Positions 6,985 through 16,434 of a stretch of 64,000 nucleotides of DNA are shown piece by piece. The notes beneath the pieces are model-generated. The model did not search any database. It was not told the DNA's origin and saw nothing but the letters and a program-made list of their open reading frames with translations. The position numbers and the translations under genes were made by a program. Where the stretch lies: contig NZ_JOFT01000033.1 of assembly GCF_000725805.1 (NCBI RefSeq), positions 1-64,000 on the forward strand. The letters run 5' to 3'. Origin of the DNA: Streptomyces xanthophaeus. GTDB taxonomy: Bacteria; Actinomycetota; Actinomycetes; Streptomycetales; Streptomycetaceae. How positions within the stretch are numbered: the stretch's first letter is position 1; each line of letters opens with the position of its first letter.

Positions 6985-8403
6985 ATGTCCACCACCACGT
7001 CGAGTCAGATCCGCGGGCGCCGCCTGGGCGTGCTGCTCGTGCTGTGCGGCGCCATCTTCCTCGAAGGCATCGACGTCGCGATGCTGAACGTCGCCCTTCC
7101 CTCCGTACGCGCCGACCTCGGTCTGGAGACCGGCGAGCTCCAGTGGGTGATGAGCGCCTACGTCCTCGGCTACGGCGGCTTCATGCTGCTGGGCGGCCGG
7201 GCCGCCGACCTCTTCGGCCGGCGGCGGATGTTCGTCGGCTGGCTCACCGTCTTCCTCCTCTTCTCCGGCCTCGGCGGTCTCGCCACCGAGGGCTGGCAGC
7301 TGATCGCCGCCCGCTTCGTGACGGGTGTCGCCGCCGCCTTCATGACCCCCGCCGGGCTGTCCGTCATCACCACCGGCTTCGACGAGGGGCCGCAGCGGGA
7401 CAAGGCCCTGCTCGTGTACTCCGGCACGGCCGCCGGCGGGTTCTCCGTCGGCCTGGTCGCGGGCGGGCTGCTGGCCTCGGTGGGCTGGCGGTGGGTGTTC
7501 TTCGCCCCGGTGGTCCTGGCCGCGCTGGTGCTGCTGGGCGCGCTGGCCCTCGTACCGAAGGAGGCCCGTACCGGGCGGACCGGGCAGCGCCTGGACCTGA
7601 CGGGCGGGCTGCTGGTGACCTCCGGGGTGATCCTGCTGGTGCTGGGCGTGGAGCGGGCCGCGCACGCCGGGGCGTCCTGGACGGCTCTCACGGTGGGGGC
7701 GGGGCTGGCGCTCCTCGCGCTGTTCGCCGCCGTCGAGCGGCGGGTGGCCGACCCGCTGGTGCGGCCCGGTGTGCTGCGCTCCGGGCCGCTGCTGCGGGCC
7801 AATGCCGGGGCCCTGCTGTTCTCGGGCGGCTTCTTCGGCTTCCAGTTCCTGATGGTGCTCTACCTCCAGGAACTGCGGGGCTGGTCCACGGTCCAGACGA
7901 GCCTGGCGATGATCGTGATCGGGATCGACGCCCTGTTGTCGCCGACGCTCGTGCCGCGGCTGGTCGCGCGGTTCGGCAACGGCCGGCTGATCTTCTTCGG
8001 GCTGCTGTGCGCGGCGCTGGCCTACGGGCTCTTCCTGCCGCTCGGCGCCGACTGGAGCTACCTGGTGATGCTGCCGGGCCTGATCCTGCTGGGGCTGGCC
8101 TTCGCCCTGGTCTACGGGCCGCTGACGATCGTGGCGACCGAGGGGGTGAAGGAGGAGGACCAGGGGCTCGCCGGCGGGCTGCTGTACACCTCGTTCCAGT
8201 TCGGGGCGGCCCTCGGGCTGTCCGCGGTGACGGCGGTGTCCTCGGCGTTCGCGGCCCCGCTGGACGGGTACCGGGCGGCCCTGCTGGTCCCCTTCGCGGC
8301 GGTCCTGGCGGCCGCGGCGGTCAGTGCGCCGGGGCTGCGCGCCACCCGGGCCGGCCGGATCGCGGCGGCGTCCGCCGCGGCGCCCGAGCCGGCGCGGACC
8401 TGA
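6985..8403 (+). CDS. MFS multidrug exporter, DHA2/14-helix (EmrB/QacA) type
   Basis: The 472-residue membrane protein has about 14 hydrophobic segments. Motif A-like GGRAADLFGRRRMF lies between helices 2 and 3, and motif C-like GGFSVGLVAGGLLAS in helix 5 marks an antiporter. These are drug:H+ antiporters that export amphipathic compounds. ATG at 6985 is preceded by GTGAGGAC; an in-frame GTG four codons upstream is part of the ribosome site rather than a likelier start. It is divergent from and probably controlled by the LysR gene. A strong hairpin follows the stop. Confidence 0.9.
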   Translation: MSTTTSSQIRGRRLGVLLVLCGAIFLEGIDVAMLNVALPSVRADLGLETGELQWVMSAYVLGYGGFMLLGGRAADLFGRRRMFVGWLTVFLLFSGLGGLATEGWQLIAARFVTGVAAAFMTPAGLSVITTGFDEGPQRDKALLVYSGTAAGGFSVGLVAGGLLASVGWRWVFFAPVVLAALVLLGALALVPKEARTGRTGQRLDLTGGLLVTSGVILLVLGVERAAHAGASWTALTVGAGLALLALFAAVERRVADPLVRPGVLRSGPLLRANAGALLFSGGFFGFQFLMVLYLQELRGWSTVQTSLAMIVIGIDALLSPTLVPRLVARFGNGRLIFFGLLCAALAYGLFLPLGADWSYLVMLPGLILLGLAFALVYGPLTIVATEGVKEEDQGLAGGLLYTSFQFGAALGLSAVTAVSSAFAAPLDGYRAALLVPFAAVLAAAAVSAPGLRATRAGRIAAASAAAPEPART

Positions 8404-8406
8404 GCC

Positions 8407-8458
8407 CCGAAGGCCGCCGCCGCGGGCCCCTGAGGGGGCCCGCGGCGGCGGCCTTCGG
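8407..8458. terminator. Perfect 24-bp stem, bidirectional terminator
   Basis: Bases 8407-8430 and 8435-8458 are exact reverse complements (CCGAAGGCCGCCGCCGCGGG... type) with a TGAG loop. It sits directly after the exporter stop and just before the convergent ccsB stop, so it can end transcription from both sides. Confidence 0.85.
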
Positions 8459-8460
8459 CC

Positions 8461-8500
8461 GGGTCAGACGCCCGGGTACCGGGTCAGACGCCCGAGTAGG
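8461..8500. repeat. 20-bp tandem duplication at the ccsB 3' end
   Basis: GGGTCAGACGCCCGGGTACC (8461-8480) is followed by GGGTCAGACGCCCGAGTAGG (8481-8500), with three mismatches. The right copy contains the ccsB stop codon and last residues; the left copy lies beyond the stop. It looks like a small slippage duplication of the gene end. Confidence 0.6.
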
Positions 8501-9575
8501 AGTGCAGGCCGTTGAGGACCATGTTCACGCCGTAGTAGTTCCAGATCCAGCAGGCGAAGGCGAAGAGCGCCAGGTAGGCGGCCTTGCGGCCCTTCCACCC
8601 GGCGGTGGCGCGGGCGTGCAGGTAGCAGGCGTAGGCCACCCAGGTCACGAAGGACCAGACCTCCTTGGGGTCCCAGCCCCAGTAGCGGCCCCAGGCGTCG
8701 CCCGCCCAGATCGCGCCCGCGATGATCGTGAAGGTCCACAGCGGGAAGACGGCCGCGTTGATCCGGTAGGCGAACTTGTCCAGGGAGGCCGCCGAGGGCA
8801 GCCGCTCCATCACCGAGGTGCGGAACCGGCCCGGCGTGCGGCCCTGCTCCAGGTGGCTCTCGTACGCGTCCCGGAACAGGTACAGGCCCGTGGCGGCCGC
8901 GCCGATGTAGAAGACCGCGCCGCAGAAGATCGCGGTGGAGACGTGGATGTACAGCCAGTACGAGTCCAGGGCCGGGACCAGCTGGTCACTGGCGGTGTAG
9001 AGCACCTGGACGGCGATGCCGAGGTCCACCAGGACGCTCGTGACGAGGATCAGCCCGAGCCAGCGGACGTTCTTCTTCAGGGCCAGCAGCGCCAGGTACG
9101 CGCCCACGGCCACCGTGGAGAAGGTGATCGAGAACTCGTACATGTTGCCCCAGGGGGCCCGCTGCACCGACATCGCGCGGGCGACGACGCCGCCCGCCTC
9201 GATGAGGAAGCCGAGCGCGGTCAGCGAGATCGCGATCCGCCCGTACAGGTCGCCCTTGACGGTGCCGCCGGCGGCGCCGGGGCCGTCCGGGACGTCGCGG
9301 CTGCCGGCCGCGGACCGGGTCACGACCTTGGGCTTGTCGAGGACGGCGGTGCCCCCGGCCTGGCCGCGGACCTGCACGGCGGGCGCAGCGGCGGCCTTGG
9401 CCCCGGACCCGGCCGTCAGCGCGGCGGCCGTACGGCCCACCTTGCTGCGGCTGCCGAAGACCCACTCGGCGATGTGCGCGAGGAAGGCGAGCGTGTAGAC
9501 CGCCATCGACGAATAGATCAGGACATTGCTGATCTCAGCCAGGTTCTCGTTGGCTGCGGCTGCGAGCGGCGTCAT
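8484..9575 (-). CDS. ccsB: Cytochrome c biogenesis protein CcsB (ResC/CcsA-type heme handler)
   Basis: This 363-residue polytopic membrane protein contains the tryptophan-rich heme-handling motif WGRYWGWDPKEVWSFVTW (about 300-317) of the HHP family, plus conserved histidines near YIHVSTAIF and YLHARAT. With ResB it forms the system II cytochrome c synthase, moving heme across the membrane and ligating it to CXXCH apocytochromes. The N-terminal 25-110 region carries an Ala/Gly-rich insert typical of actinobacteria. ATG at 9575 overlaps the resB stop (ATGA), so the two are coupled. It is the last gene of the resA-ccdA-resB-ccsB operon. Confidence 0.93.
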   Translation of the reverse strand: MTPLAAAANENLAEISNVLIYSSMAVYTLAFLAHIAEWVFGSRSKVGRTAAALTAGSGAKAAAAPAVQVRGQAGGTAVLDKPKVVTRSAAGSRDVPDGPGAAGGTVKGDLYGRIAISLTALGFLIEAGGVVARAMSVQRAPWGNMYEFSITFSTVAVGAYLALLALKKNVRWLGLILVTSVLVDLGIAVQVLYTASDQLVPALDSYWLYIHVSTAIFCGAVFYIGAAATGLYLFRDAYESHLEQGRTPGRFRTSVMERLPSAASLDKFAYRINAAVFPLWTFTIIAGAIWAGDAWGRYWGWDPKEVWSFVTWVAYACYLHARATAGWKGRKAAYLALFAFACWIWNYYGVNMVLNGLHSYSGV

Positions 9576-11323
9576 CCGCGCTCTCCTTCTTCAGCTTCGA
9601 CAGGTTGGGGCGCCGAGGGCGCCTGCTCGTGCAACGTGGCGGCGAGCACCGCCAGCTCCTCGGGGAGCCTGGCGGACTCGCTGCGGCCGAGGCCCGCCAT
9701 TTCGACGACGGTCACGCCGTCCTTGCCGGTCACCGCGCGGACCCAGATCCGGCGGCGGCGGATGAACAGGGAGGCGGCCAGTCCGGCGATCGCGGCGACC
9801 GCGCCCACGAGCGCGAGGGTGTTGCCGGGCTGCTGGGACACCTGGAAGGTGGCCCAGCGCTCGATGCCCTCGAACTTCACCGTGCCCGCGCCGTCCGGCA
9901 GCGTCATGGTCTCCCCGGGCAGCAGCTTCTGCTTGAAGAGCTGGTTGTCGGAGTCCTTGAACTCCTTCATCTTCGTGGTGGTCAGCTGGTACACGTTCTG
10001 CGGCAGGCCCGAGTCCACGCCCAGGCTGCCGTGGTAGGCGCTCAGCGCGAGGACGGGGAAGTCCAGGGCCGGGAACTGGGAGAGCATCGTGCCCTTGCCC
10101 TCGCCGGCGAAGGTCGGCACGAACATGGCGTTGAAGCCGAGCTGCTCCTTCTCCCCGCTCGGGTTGCGGTAGCCGTCGGTGACCTTGACGGCGCCGGAGG
10201 AGCTGAGGTTGTTGTCGAAGGGCAGCATCGGCACGGAGTCCTTGAAGATCACCTTGCCGGTGGGGTCGGCCACCGAGATGACCGGGGCGTAGCCGTGGCC
10301 GAGCAGGTAGACCTTGGCGCCGTCGACCTGGAGCGGGCGGTTGACCTCGATCTCCGCCTTCTTGGGGGCGCCGTGCGGGCCCTCGCTGTAGGTGACGTAC
10401 GCCTTGAACTCGCGCGCGGTGCCCTTCTGGGGGCCGGTCTTCTCGTACTCCGCGTCGAACCGGTCGAGCGTGAAGGAGAAGGGCGGCAGGTCGTCGGAGT
10501 CGAAGAGGCTGCCCGACTTGAAGTCGTCGTACTGGGTGAGCGTGTTCGAGAAGCCCTTGCCGCGCAGGACGAGCTTGCCGCCCTCGGACTTGAAGAGCTG
10601 GCCGGTGGCGAAGGCCACCAGGAGCACGATCAGGGCGATGTGGAAGGCCAGGTTCCCGGCCTCGCGCAGGTAGCCCTTCTCCGCGGCGACGGCGCCCGGG
10701 CCGGTCTCGGTGCGGAAGCGGCGTCCGCGCAGGAGCGTCTTCGCGTGGGCGAGCACGTCCTCGGGGGACTCCTGCGTGCGCCACGTCGTGTACGCGGGCA
10801 GCCGGTCGAGCCGCTTGGGCGCGCCGGGCGGGCGGCCGGTGAGCTGGCCGACGAACTGCCAGGTGCGCGGGACGATGCAGCCGATCAGCGACACGAACAG
10901 CAGGATGTAGATCGCGGAGAACCACACCGAGCTGTAGACGTCGAAGAGCTGGAGCTTCTCGGCGACGGGGACCCAGAACTCGTGCTGGCCCTTCCACTCC
11001 GCCACCTTCATCGCGTCGACCTGGGTCTGCGGGATGAGGGAGCCGGGGATGGAGCCCAGGGAGAGCATGAAGAGCAGGATCAGCGCGACCCGCATGGAGG
11101 TGAGCTGCCGCCAGAACCAGCGGGCCCAGCCGATCACGCCGATGCCGACGGGCGCGGTCGGGCTGTCCTCCAGGGGGGCGGTCGAGAGCTGCGCCCCGGC
11201 TTCGGCCTCGCCGCGCGCAAGTTCCTGTTCGGCCTGGTCGGCGGCCTGGTCGGCGCTCTGGCCGGCGGCCTGGTCCTCGGACCGGTGCGGCGCCTCGGTG
11301 GGCGTCTTGTCTGTCGTACTCAT
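9572..11323 (-). CDS. resB: Cytochrome c biogenesis protein ResB
   Basis: The 583-residue protein has the ResB plan: a cytosolic acidic N-terminus (about 1-70), two membrane helices near 78-98 and 133-152, a third around 225-245, a large extracytoplasmic domain (about 250-515), a final helix near 520-540 and a cytosolic tail. SMRVALILLFMLSLGSIPGS is the conserved first helix. It partners CcsB in system II heme ligation. A gap of 13 bp separates it from ccdA and a four-base overlap joins it to ccsB. The N-terminal QSADQAADQAEQ stretch is a small repeat. Confidence 0.93.
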   Translation of the reverse strand: MSTTDKTPTEAPHRSEDQAAGQSADQAADQAEQELARGEAEAGAQLSTAPLEDSPTAPVGIGVIGWARWFWRQLTSMRVALILLFMLSLGSIPGSLIPQTQVDAMKVAEWKGQHEFWVPVAEKLQLFDVYSSVWFSAIYILLFVSLIGCIVPRTWQFVGQLTGRPPGAPKRLDRLPAYTTWRTQESPEDVLAHAKTLLRGRRFRTETGPGAVAAEKGYLREAGNLAFHIALIVLLVAFATGQLFKSEGGKLVLRGKGFSNTLTQYDDFKSGSLFDSDDLPPFSFTLDRFDAEYEKTGPQKGTAREFKAYVTYSEGPHGAPKKAEIEVNRPLQVDGAKVYLLGHGYAPVISVADPTGKVIFKDSVPMLPFDNNLSSSGAVKVTDGYRNPSGEKEQLGFNAMFVPTFAGEGKGTMLSQFPALDFPVLALSAYHGSLGVDSGLPQNVYQLTTTKMKEFKDSDNQLFKQKLLPGETMTLPDGAGTVKFEGIERWATFQVSQQPGNTLALVGAVAAIAGLAASLFIRRRRIWVRAVTGKDGVTVVEMAGLGRSESARLPEELAVLAATLHEQAPSAPQPVEAEEGERG

Positions 11324-11336
11324 GTCCGTTAAGTCC

Positions 11337-12131
11337 TCAGATCCCCACCGTGAAGCCTTGGGTCCAGCTCTGCATGTCCGTGACGATGCTGTCCCACAAT
11401 CCTGTGACGAGCAGGAGACCCGTGAGGATCAGCATGCCGCCGCCGATGCGCATCACCCATGCATAGTGCTGCTTCACCCAGCCGAATGCGCCGAGCGCCT
11501 TGCGGAAGGCGAGCGCGGCGAGGATGAAGGGCAGCCCCAGGCCGAGGCAGTACGCCACGGTGAGCAGGGCTCCGCGGCCTGCGCTGGCCTGGTCGATGGA
11601 GAGGGTGCTGACGGCCGCGAGGGTCGGCCCCATGCAGGGGGTCCAGCCGACGCCGAAGAGGACACCGAGCACGGGCGCGCCGAGCACTCCGGCCGCCGGC
11701 TTCTTGTGGAAGCGGAACTCCCGCATCGTCAGGCCCGGGATCGCCCCCATGAAGAAGAGGCCGAGGAGGATCACGAGGCCGCCGAGGACCCGGGAGATGA
11801 CCGCCTTGTTGTCCTGGAGGGTCTCGCCGAAGTAGCCGAAGAGGGCGCCCGTGGAGACGAAGACGGCCGTGAAGCCGAGGATGAACAGGCTCGCGCCCGC
11901 GAGCATCCGCCCGCGCCGGGCTTCGGCGAGGTCGGCGCCGCTGATGCCGGTCACGTAGGAGAGGTAGCCCGGGACGAGCGGGAGCACGCAGGGCGAGAAG
12001 AAGGAGACCAGTCCGGCGAGCACGGAGATGGGCAGCGCGAGCAGCAGGGCGCCGCTCATGACGGTGGTGTTCACGCCGGCCGGCTCGGCGGCGAGCAGTA
12101 TCCCGGGGACTGCGGTGACCGCGGTGACCAC
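11337..12131 (-). CDS. ccdA: Thiol:disulfide transporter CcdA
   Basis: The 264-residue protein has six membrane helices of the DsbD/CcdA family. The two redox cysteines are visible in FSPC48[11 protein letters not shown] and GWTPC166MGPTLAAVS. It passes electrons from cytosolic thioredoxin to the extracytoplasmic ResA-like protein encoded just upstream, keeping the CXXCH heme-binding thiols of apocytochrome c reduced. GTG at 12131 lies four bases past the resA-like stop. This is a classic resA-ccdA-resB-ccsB order. Confidence 0.93.
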   Translation of the reverse strand: MVTAVTAVPGILLAAEPAGVNTTVMSGALLLALPISVLAGLVSFFSPCVLPLVPGYLSYVTGISGADLAEARRGRMLAGASLFILGFTAVFVSTGALFGYFGETLQDNKAVISRVLGGLVILLGLFFMGAIPGLTMREFRFHKKPAAGVLGAPVLGVLFGVGWTPCMGPTLAAVSTLSIDQASAGRGALLTVAYCLGLGLPFILAALAFRKALGAFGWVKQHYAWVMRIGGGMLILTGLLLVTGLWDSIVTDMQSWTQGFTVGI

Positions 12132-12135
12132 GAGG

Positions 12136-12777
12136 TCACTTCTCCGCGAGGAGGGGGTCGATCATCGAGCGCAGCTGCTCCTCGTTGACCGCGACCAGGG
12201 CGCGGGCGGCGATCTTGCCCTCCTTGTCGAGGACGATCGTGGAGGGGATGGCCTTCGGGTTGAGCGTGCCCTTGGGGAAGCGGAGCATCAGCTTGCCGTC
12301 GGGGTCGTAGAGGCTCGGGTAGGTGATCCCGTAGTTCTCTTCGAAGGCGGTGGCGTTCTGCTTGCTGTTGTCGCGGGTGTTGATGCCCACGAAGGAGACG
12401 TCCTGGCCCGCGTCGGCCAGCTCCTTGGAGACCTTCGCGAAGTACTTGGCCTCGCCGCGGCACGGCGGGCACCAGGAGCCCCACACGTTGAGGACGACGA
12501 CCTTGCCCTTGAGCGTGGTGGTGTCGAGGGTCTCGCCGGCGACGGTCTCGCCGTCGAGCTTGGGGGCGTCGGTGCGTTCCCCGCGGGCCACGGTCGAGAT
12601 GCCGCTCGGGCCCGTCACGTAGTTGCCTCCGGCGCTGCCGTTGGGCTTGTCGCCGTCGTCCGATCCGATGCAGGACGTCAGCGTCATGGCGCCCGCAACG
12701 GTCACCGCGGTCAGCAGGAGGGCGCGGCCGCCCGTCGAGCGGCTGCTCCGACGGACTCGCGCGCGGCTAAGGCTCAT
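12136..12777 (-). CDS. resA: ResA/TlpA-like thioredoxin-fold lipoprotein
   Basis: This 213-residue exported protein starts with a basic N-region, a hydrophobic core and a lipobox LTSC36, so it should be anchored to the outer membrane face. A linker leads to a TlpA-type thioredoxin domain with the active-site W-C103-P-P-C106 and the conserved cis-proline region [11 protein letters not shown]. It reduces apocytochrome c disulfides with electrons from CcdA. First gene of the cytochrome c maturation operon; its promoter must lie in the 110 bp up to the deacetylase stop. Confidence 0.92.
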   Translation of the reverse strand: MSLSRARVRRSSRSTGGRALLLTAVTVAGAMTLTSCIGSDDGDKPNGSAGGNYVTGPSGISTVARGERTDAPKLDGETVAGETLDTTTLKGKVVVLNVWGSWCPPCRGEAKYFAKVSKELADAGQDVSFVGINTRDNSKQNATAFEENYGITYPSLYDPDGKLMLRFPKGTLNPKAIPSTIVLDKEGKIAARALVAVNEEQLRSMIDPLLAEK

Positions 12778-12887
12778 GTGAAAAGTTTCGCATGGGCGAT
12801 GTGCGAACTTTCCGCACCCCCCGGGGCGCTGCGAAGGCCCTGGTCAGGCCTTGATCGGATCTTGATCCGGCCTCGGTCGGGCCGCGA

Positions 12888-14126
12888 TCAGGGCGCGCCC
12901 AGATACGTGGCCCAGCCACCGGTCGGCGCCTGGCCGGGGGCGAGGGCGCGGAGCCTGGCGAGCAGGTTGGCGTCCTGGACGTCCAGCCAGTCGGTGAACT
13001 GCCGGAAGGATACGAGCCGTACGTCCTTTTTGTCCGCCATGCCCTTGAGGGCCTCCTCGACGGCGTCCATGTAGATGCCGCCGTTCCACTCCTCGAAGTG
13101 GTTGCCGATGAACAGGGGCGCGCGGTTGGTCTCGTAGGCCCGGCGGAAGCCGCCGAGGTAGGTGGCGGTGGCCTGGGTGCGCCAGCCCGGGTAGTTGGCG
13201 GGCACGCCGCGGGTGGTGTTCTTCGACTGGTTGGCGAGGATGTTGTAGTCCATGCTCAGCACCTCGAAGGAGTGCCCGGGGAAGGGCAGGGACTGCAGGG
13301 GCAGATCCCAGATGCCCGATTTGCGCATCGGCCAGACCTGGAGGCCGCCGGGCGAGCTGGAGTCGTAGCGCCAGCCCAGGTTCTGAGCCGTCGGCAGCAG
13401 GGCGCCCTGGCCCAGCAGGCAGGGGGCGCGGGAGCCCACCAGCTCCTTGCGGTAGTCGAAGGGCAGCGGTTCGAGGTCGGTGAAGCCGGTGTTCGTGCGC
13501 CAGTTGGTGACGAACGACACGGCCTGCTCGATCTCGTCCTCCCAGTCGTCCGGGGTCCACTTGCCGACGGAGCCGGCGCCGCCGCAGAAGTGGCCGTTGA
13601 AGTGGGTCCCTATCTCGTGGCCGTCGAGCCAGGCCTCGCGGACGTAGCCGAGGGTGGCCCGGATGTTCTCGTCCTTGAGGTAGCCGATGTCCGAGGCCCC
13701 GACGGGGTTGTTCGGCGGCCGGTACAGACTCCGCTTCGACTCGGGCAGCAGGTAGATGCCGGAGAGGAAGAAGGTCATGGCCGCGCCGTGGTCCCGGGCG
13801 AGCTTGAGGAAGCGCGGGAAGAGGCCGTTGCCGACCTCCCCCGCACCGTCCCAGCTGAAGACGACGAACTGCGGCGGGGTCTCCCCGGGCTGGAGCGGCA
13901 CGGGGCGGGCCGGCTGGTGCGGCTGCGGGCCCGTGTCGGCGGTGGAGCCGTCGCCGATCGCCTTGACGGGGGGCGAGCCGGGCTTCGTACGGTCCACCGG
14001 CCCGGGGTTGCCCGGACCGGAACCCCCCGTACCGGCGCCGCAGCCCGCGATCCCTGCCGCGGCCGCGGCAGCCGCGGCGGCGCCAAGTCCGAGTCCGAGC
14101 ACTCCCCTTCGACTGAAGTCGCGCAT
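12888..14126 (-). CDS. Tat-exported lipoprotein, polysaccharide deacetylase-like
   Basis: The 412-residue protein begins with a twin-arginine signal (DFSRRGVLGLG), an alanine run and a lipobox IAGC29, so it is likely a Tat-dependent lipoprotein. From about residue 90 it resembles the polysaccharide deacetylase (NodB/CE4) fold, but motif 1 reads FSWDGAG rather than TFDDG, and the second motif is HEIGTHFNGHF. Metal binding by H and D is conceivable, but activity is uncertain. A C-terminal NHFEEWNGG segment resembles the larger actinobacterial deacetylase-like family. ATG at 14126 is chosen because the twin-arginine signal starts there. A 130-bp AT-richer promoter region lies upstream. Confidence 0.82.
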   Translation of the reverse strand: MRDFSRRGVLGLGLGAAAAAAAAAGIAGCGAGTGGSGPGNPGPVDRTKPGSPPVKAIGDGSTADTGPQPHQPARPVPLQPGETPPQFVVFSWDGAGEVGNGLFPRFLKLARDHGAAMTFFLSGIYLLPESKRSLYRPPNNPVGASDIGYLKDENIRATLGYVREAWLDGHEIGTHFNGHFCGGAGSVGKWTPDDWEDEIEQAVSFVTNWRTNTGFTDLEPLPFDYRKELVGSRAPCLLGQGALLPTAQNLGWRYDSSSPGGLQVWPMRKSGIWDLPLQSLPFPGHSFEVLSMDYNILANQSKNTTRGVPANYPGWRTQATATYLGGFRRAYETNRAPLFIGNHFEEWNGGIYMDAVEEALKGMADKKDVRLVSFRQFTDWLDVQDANLLARLRALAPGQAPTGGWATYLGAP

Positions 14127-14274
14127 GTCACCGTCCCCGTCGTTCGCTCGCCAAGCCCATGCCAATGTCCATATAAACGGACAATCCGACAGAGCTTGCG
14201 GTACTAGAACGGTGATTCCCGCACGACTTGTATTTATTTAGGTAAAGCTGTAACGGTTCGTAACAGACGGTGGA

Positions 14275-14982
14275 TCAGGCGCCGAAAGCCTTCGACTTGC
14301 CCTTCACCGGCTTCGCCCCCGCCAGCAGGTGCGCCGGGACCAGGTCCCGGGCCGGCTCGCTGTAGCCCACCGACACCAGCTGGTCCCCCTGGTACGTGAA
14401 GGACGTCAGCGAGGCCAGCGTGCACTGCCGCCGCCGCGGGTCGTGCCACAGCCGGCGCTTCTCCGCGAAGCTGCGCACGATCCAGATCGGCAGCTGGTGG
14501 CTGACCGCCACCGCCTCGTGCCCGCGGGCCGCGTCGCGCGCCGACTCCAGCGCGCTCATCATCCGCACGACCTGCTCGACGTACGGCTCGCCCCAGGACG
14601 GCCTGAACGGGTTCGTCAGGTGCTTCCAGTTGCCCGGCTTGCGCAGGGCCCCGTCACCGACGCCGAAGGTCTTGCCCTCGAAGACGTTCTCCGCCTCCAG
14701 CAGCCGCCGGTCCGTGGCCAGGTCCAGGCCGTGGCTCTTGGCGACCGGCGCGGCCGTCTCCTGCGCCCGCTCCAGCGGGGACGACACCACGTAGGTGATG
14801 TCCCGGCCCTCCAGGTGCTCGGCGACCCGGTCGGCCATCTGCCGGCCCAGCTCGGACAGGTGGTAGCCGTCCCGGCGCCCGTACAGGACCCCGTCCGGGT
14901 TGTGCACCTCACCGTGGCGCAGCAGGTGGACGACGGTGATGTCCGGGGTTCCGGGGGTTCCGGGAGTGTCGGTGCTGCTCAT
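14275..14982 (-). CDS. Histidine phosphatase family protein
   Basis: The 235-residue protein has the phosphohistidine nucleophile motif LLRHGE (R22-H23-G24), the conserved [11 protein letters not shown] segment and the second histidine in [11 protein letters not shown]. These place it in the phosphoglycerate mutase-like branch of broad-specificity phosphatases. ATG at 14982 overlaps the hemL stop (ATGA), so the two are translated together; this coupling might reflect a role in tetrapyrrole or cofactor metabolism. The substrate is unknown. The tail [13 protein letters not shown] is basic and disordered. Confidence 0.9.
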   Translation of the reverse strand: MSSTDTPGTPGTPDITVVHLLRHGEVHNPDGVLYGRRDGYHLSELGRQMADRVAEHLEGRDITYVVSSPLERAQETAAPVAKSHGLDLATDRRLLEAENVFEGKTFGVGDGALRKPGNWKHLTNPFRPSWGEPYVEQVVRMMSALESARDAARGHEAVAVSHQLPIWIVRSFAEKRRLWHDPRRRQCTLASLTSFTYQGDQLVSVGYSEPARDLVPAHLLAGAKPVKGKSKAFGA

Positions 14983-16301
14983 GCGGTGGCCTCCGCGGCC
15001 GCTCGGGCGGCGGCCGGCAACGCCGCCGCGATCCGCTCGATCGCCCGCTCGTCGTGGGCGGTGGACACGAACCAGGACTCGAAGGCCGAGGGCGGCAGGT
15101 ACACGCCCTGCGACAGCATCGAGTGGAAGAACCCGTTGAAGCGGAAGCTCTCCTGCTTCTTGGCGTCGTCGTAGTTCTTGACCTCGTCCTCGGTGAAGAA
15201 GACGGAGAACATGTTGGACGCGGTCTGCAGCCGGTGCGCCACGCCTTCCTTGCGCAGCGCCTCGGTGACCAGGCCCTGGATCTCGGCGGACACCGCGTCG
15301 ACCTTCGCGTACGCCGCGTCGTCGAGCAGGCGCAGCTGCGCCAGACCGGCGGCGGTCGCGATGGGGTTACCGGAGAGCGTGCCGGCCTGGTAGACGGGGC
15401 CCGCGGGCGCGAGGTGCCCCATGACGTCGGCGCGGCCGCCGAACGCCGCGGCCGGGAAGCCGCCGCCCATGACCTTGCCGAAGGTCATCAGGTCGGGCTT
15501 GACCCCGTCGACCCCGTACCAGCCCGCGCGGGAGGTCCGGAAGCCGGTCATGACCTCGTCGGAGATGTACAGCGCGCCGTTCTCCCGGCACGCGTCGGCG
15601 AGACCCTGGTTGAAGCCGGGCGCCGGGGTCACGACGCCCATGTTGCCGGGCGCGGCCTCGGTGATCACGCAGGCGATCTCGCCGGGGTGCGCGGCGAAGG
15701 CGGCCCGTACGGCTTCGAGGTCGTTGTAGGGGAGCACGATCGTGTCGGCCGCCTGCGCCCCGGTCACCCCGGGGGTGTCGGGCAGCGCGAAGGTCGCCAG
15801 CCCGGAACCGGCGGCGGCCAGCAGCGCGTCCACGTGGCCGTGGTAGCAACCTGCGAACTTCACCACCTTGGCGCGGCCCGTGAAGCCGCGCGCCAGGCGG
15901 ATCGCCGACATGGTGGCCTCCGTCCCGGACGAGACGAGCCTCACCTGCTCGACGGGCTCGATGCGCGCGACGATCTCCTCGCCGAGCGCGACCTCGCCCT
16001 CGCCGGGCGTGCCGAAGGACGTGCCGCGGGCCACGGCTGCCTGGACGGCGTCGACCACGGCGGGGTGGGCGTGGCCGAGGATCATCGGTCCCCACGAGCA
16101 CACGAGGTCGACGTACTCACGACCGTCGGCATCGGTGAGGTACGGACCGGTGCCGGACACCATGAACCGGGGCGTACCGCCCACGGCACGGAAGGCACGG
16201 ACCGGAGAGTTCACGCCGCCGGGGGTCACGAGGGAAGCGCGCTCGAAGAGCGTCTGCGAAACTGGGGCTTCATACGGGTACGGGTAGCTCACACCAGCCA
16301 T
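14979..16301 (-). CDS. hemL: Glutamate-1-semialdehyde 2,1-aminomutase
   Basis: HemL is the PLP enzyme that makes 5-aminolevulinate from glutamate-1-semialdehyde in the C5 heme pathway. The 440-residue protein shows the GSAM N-terminus with [12 protein letters not shown], the cofactor phosphate site SSGTEAT (125-131), ISDEV with D248, and the Schiff-base lysine K276 in [12 protein letters not shown]. The length is typical. It is first in an operon with the histidine phosphatase. Together with the cytochrome c maturation operon downstream it makes a heme-centred block. A divergent gene starts 134 bp away. Confidence 0.95.
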   Translation of the reverse strand: MAGVSYPYPYEAPVSQTLFERASLVTPGGVNSPVRAFRAVGGTPRFMVSGTGPYLTDADGREYVDLVCSWGPMILGHAHPAVVDAVQAAVARGTSFGTPGEGEVALGEEIVARIEPVEQVRLVSSGTEATMSAIRLARGFTGRAKVVKFAGCYHGHVDALLAAAGSGLATFALPDTPGVTGAQAADTIVLPYNDLEAVRAAFAAHPGEIACVITEAAPGNMGVVTPAPGFNQGLADACRENGALYISDEVMTGFRTSRAGWYGVDGVKPDLMTFGKVMGGGFPAAAFGGRADVMGHLAPAGPVYQAGTLSGNPIATAAGLAQLRLLDDAAYAKVDAVSAEIQGLVTEALRKEGVAHRLQTASNMFSVFFTEDEVKNYDDAKKQESFRFNGFFHSMLSQGVYLPPSAFESWFVSTAHDERAIERIAAALPAAARAAAEATA

Positions 16302-16434
16302 GGTCTCAGAGGCCGCGACAGACTTGCGGACGGGCGTTTCACCGCGCCGCCGCGGGGGAGGTCACTGCCATGATGATCAGGCTGCGTGGCGGGGGCCGCG
16401 GGGCCGGGGCAGGCAAGACCAGTCGGGTGGAGAT

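Noticed and set aside
12888..14126. Calling the Tat lipoprotein a proven active deacetylase
   Set aside because: Motif 1 is SWDGAG instead of TFDDG, so only a deacetylase-like fold is claimed.
14238..14256. DmdR/IdeR iron box
   Set aside because: Only the left half (TTAGGT) matches; the right half lacks the inverted AACCTAA-type match, so it is not credible.
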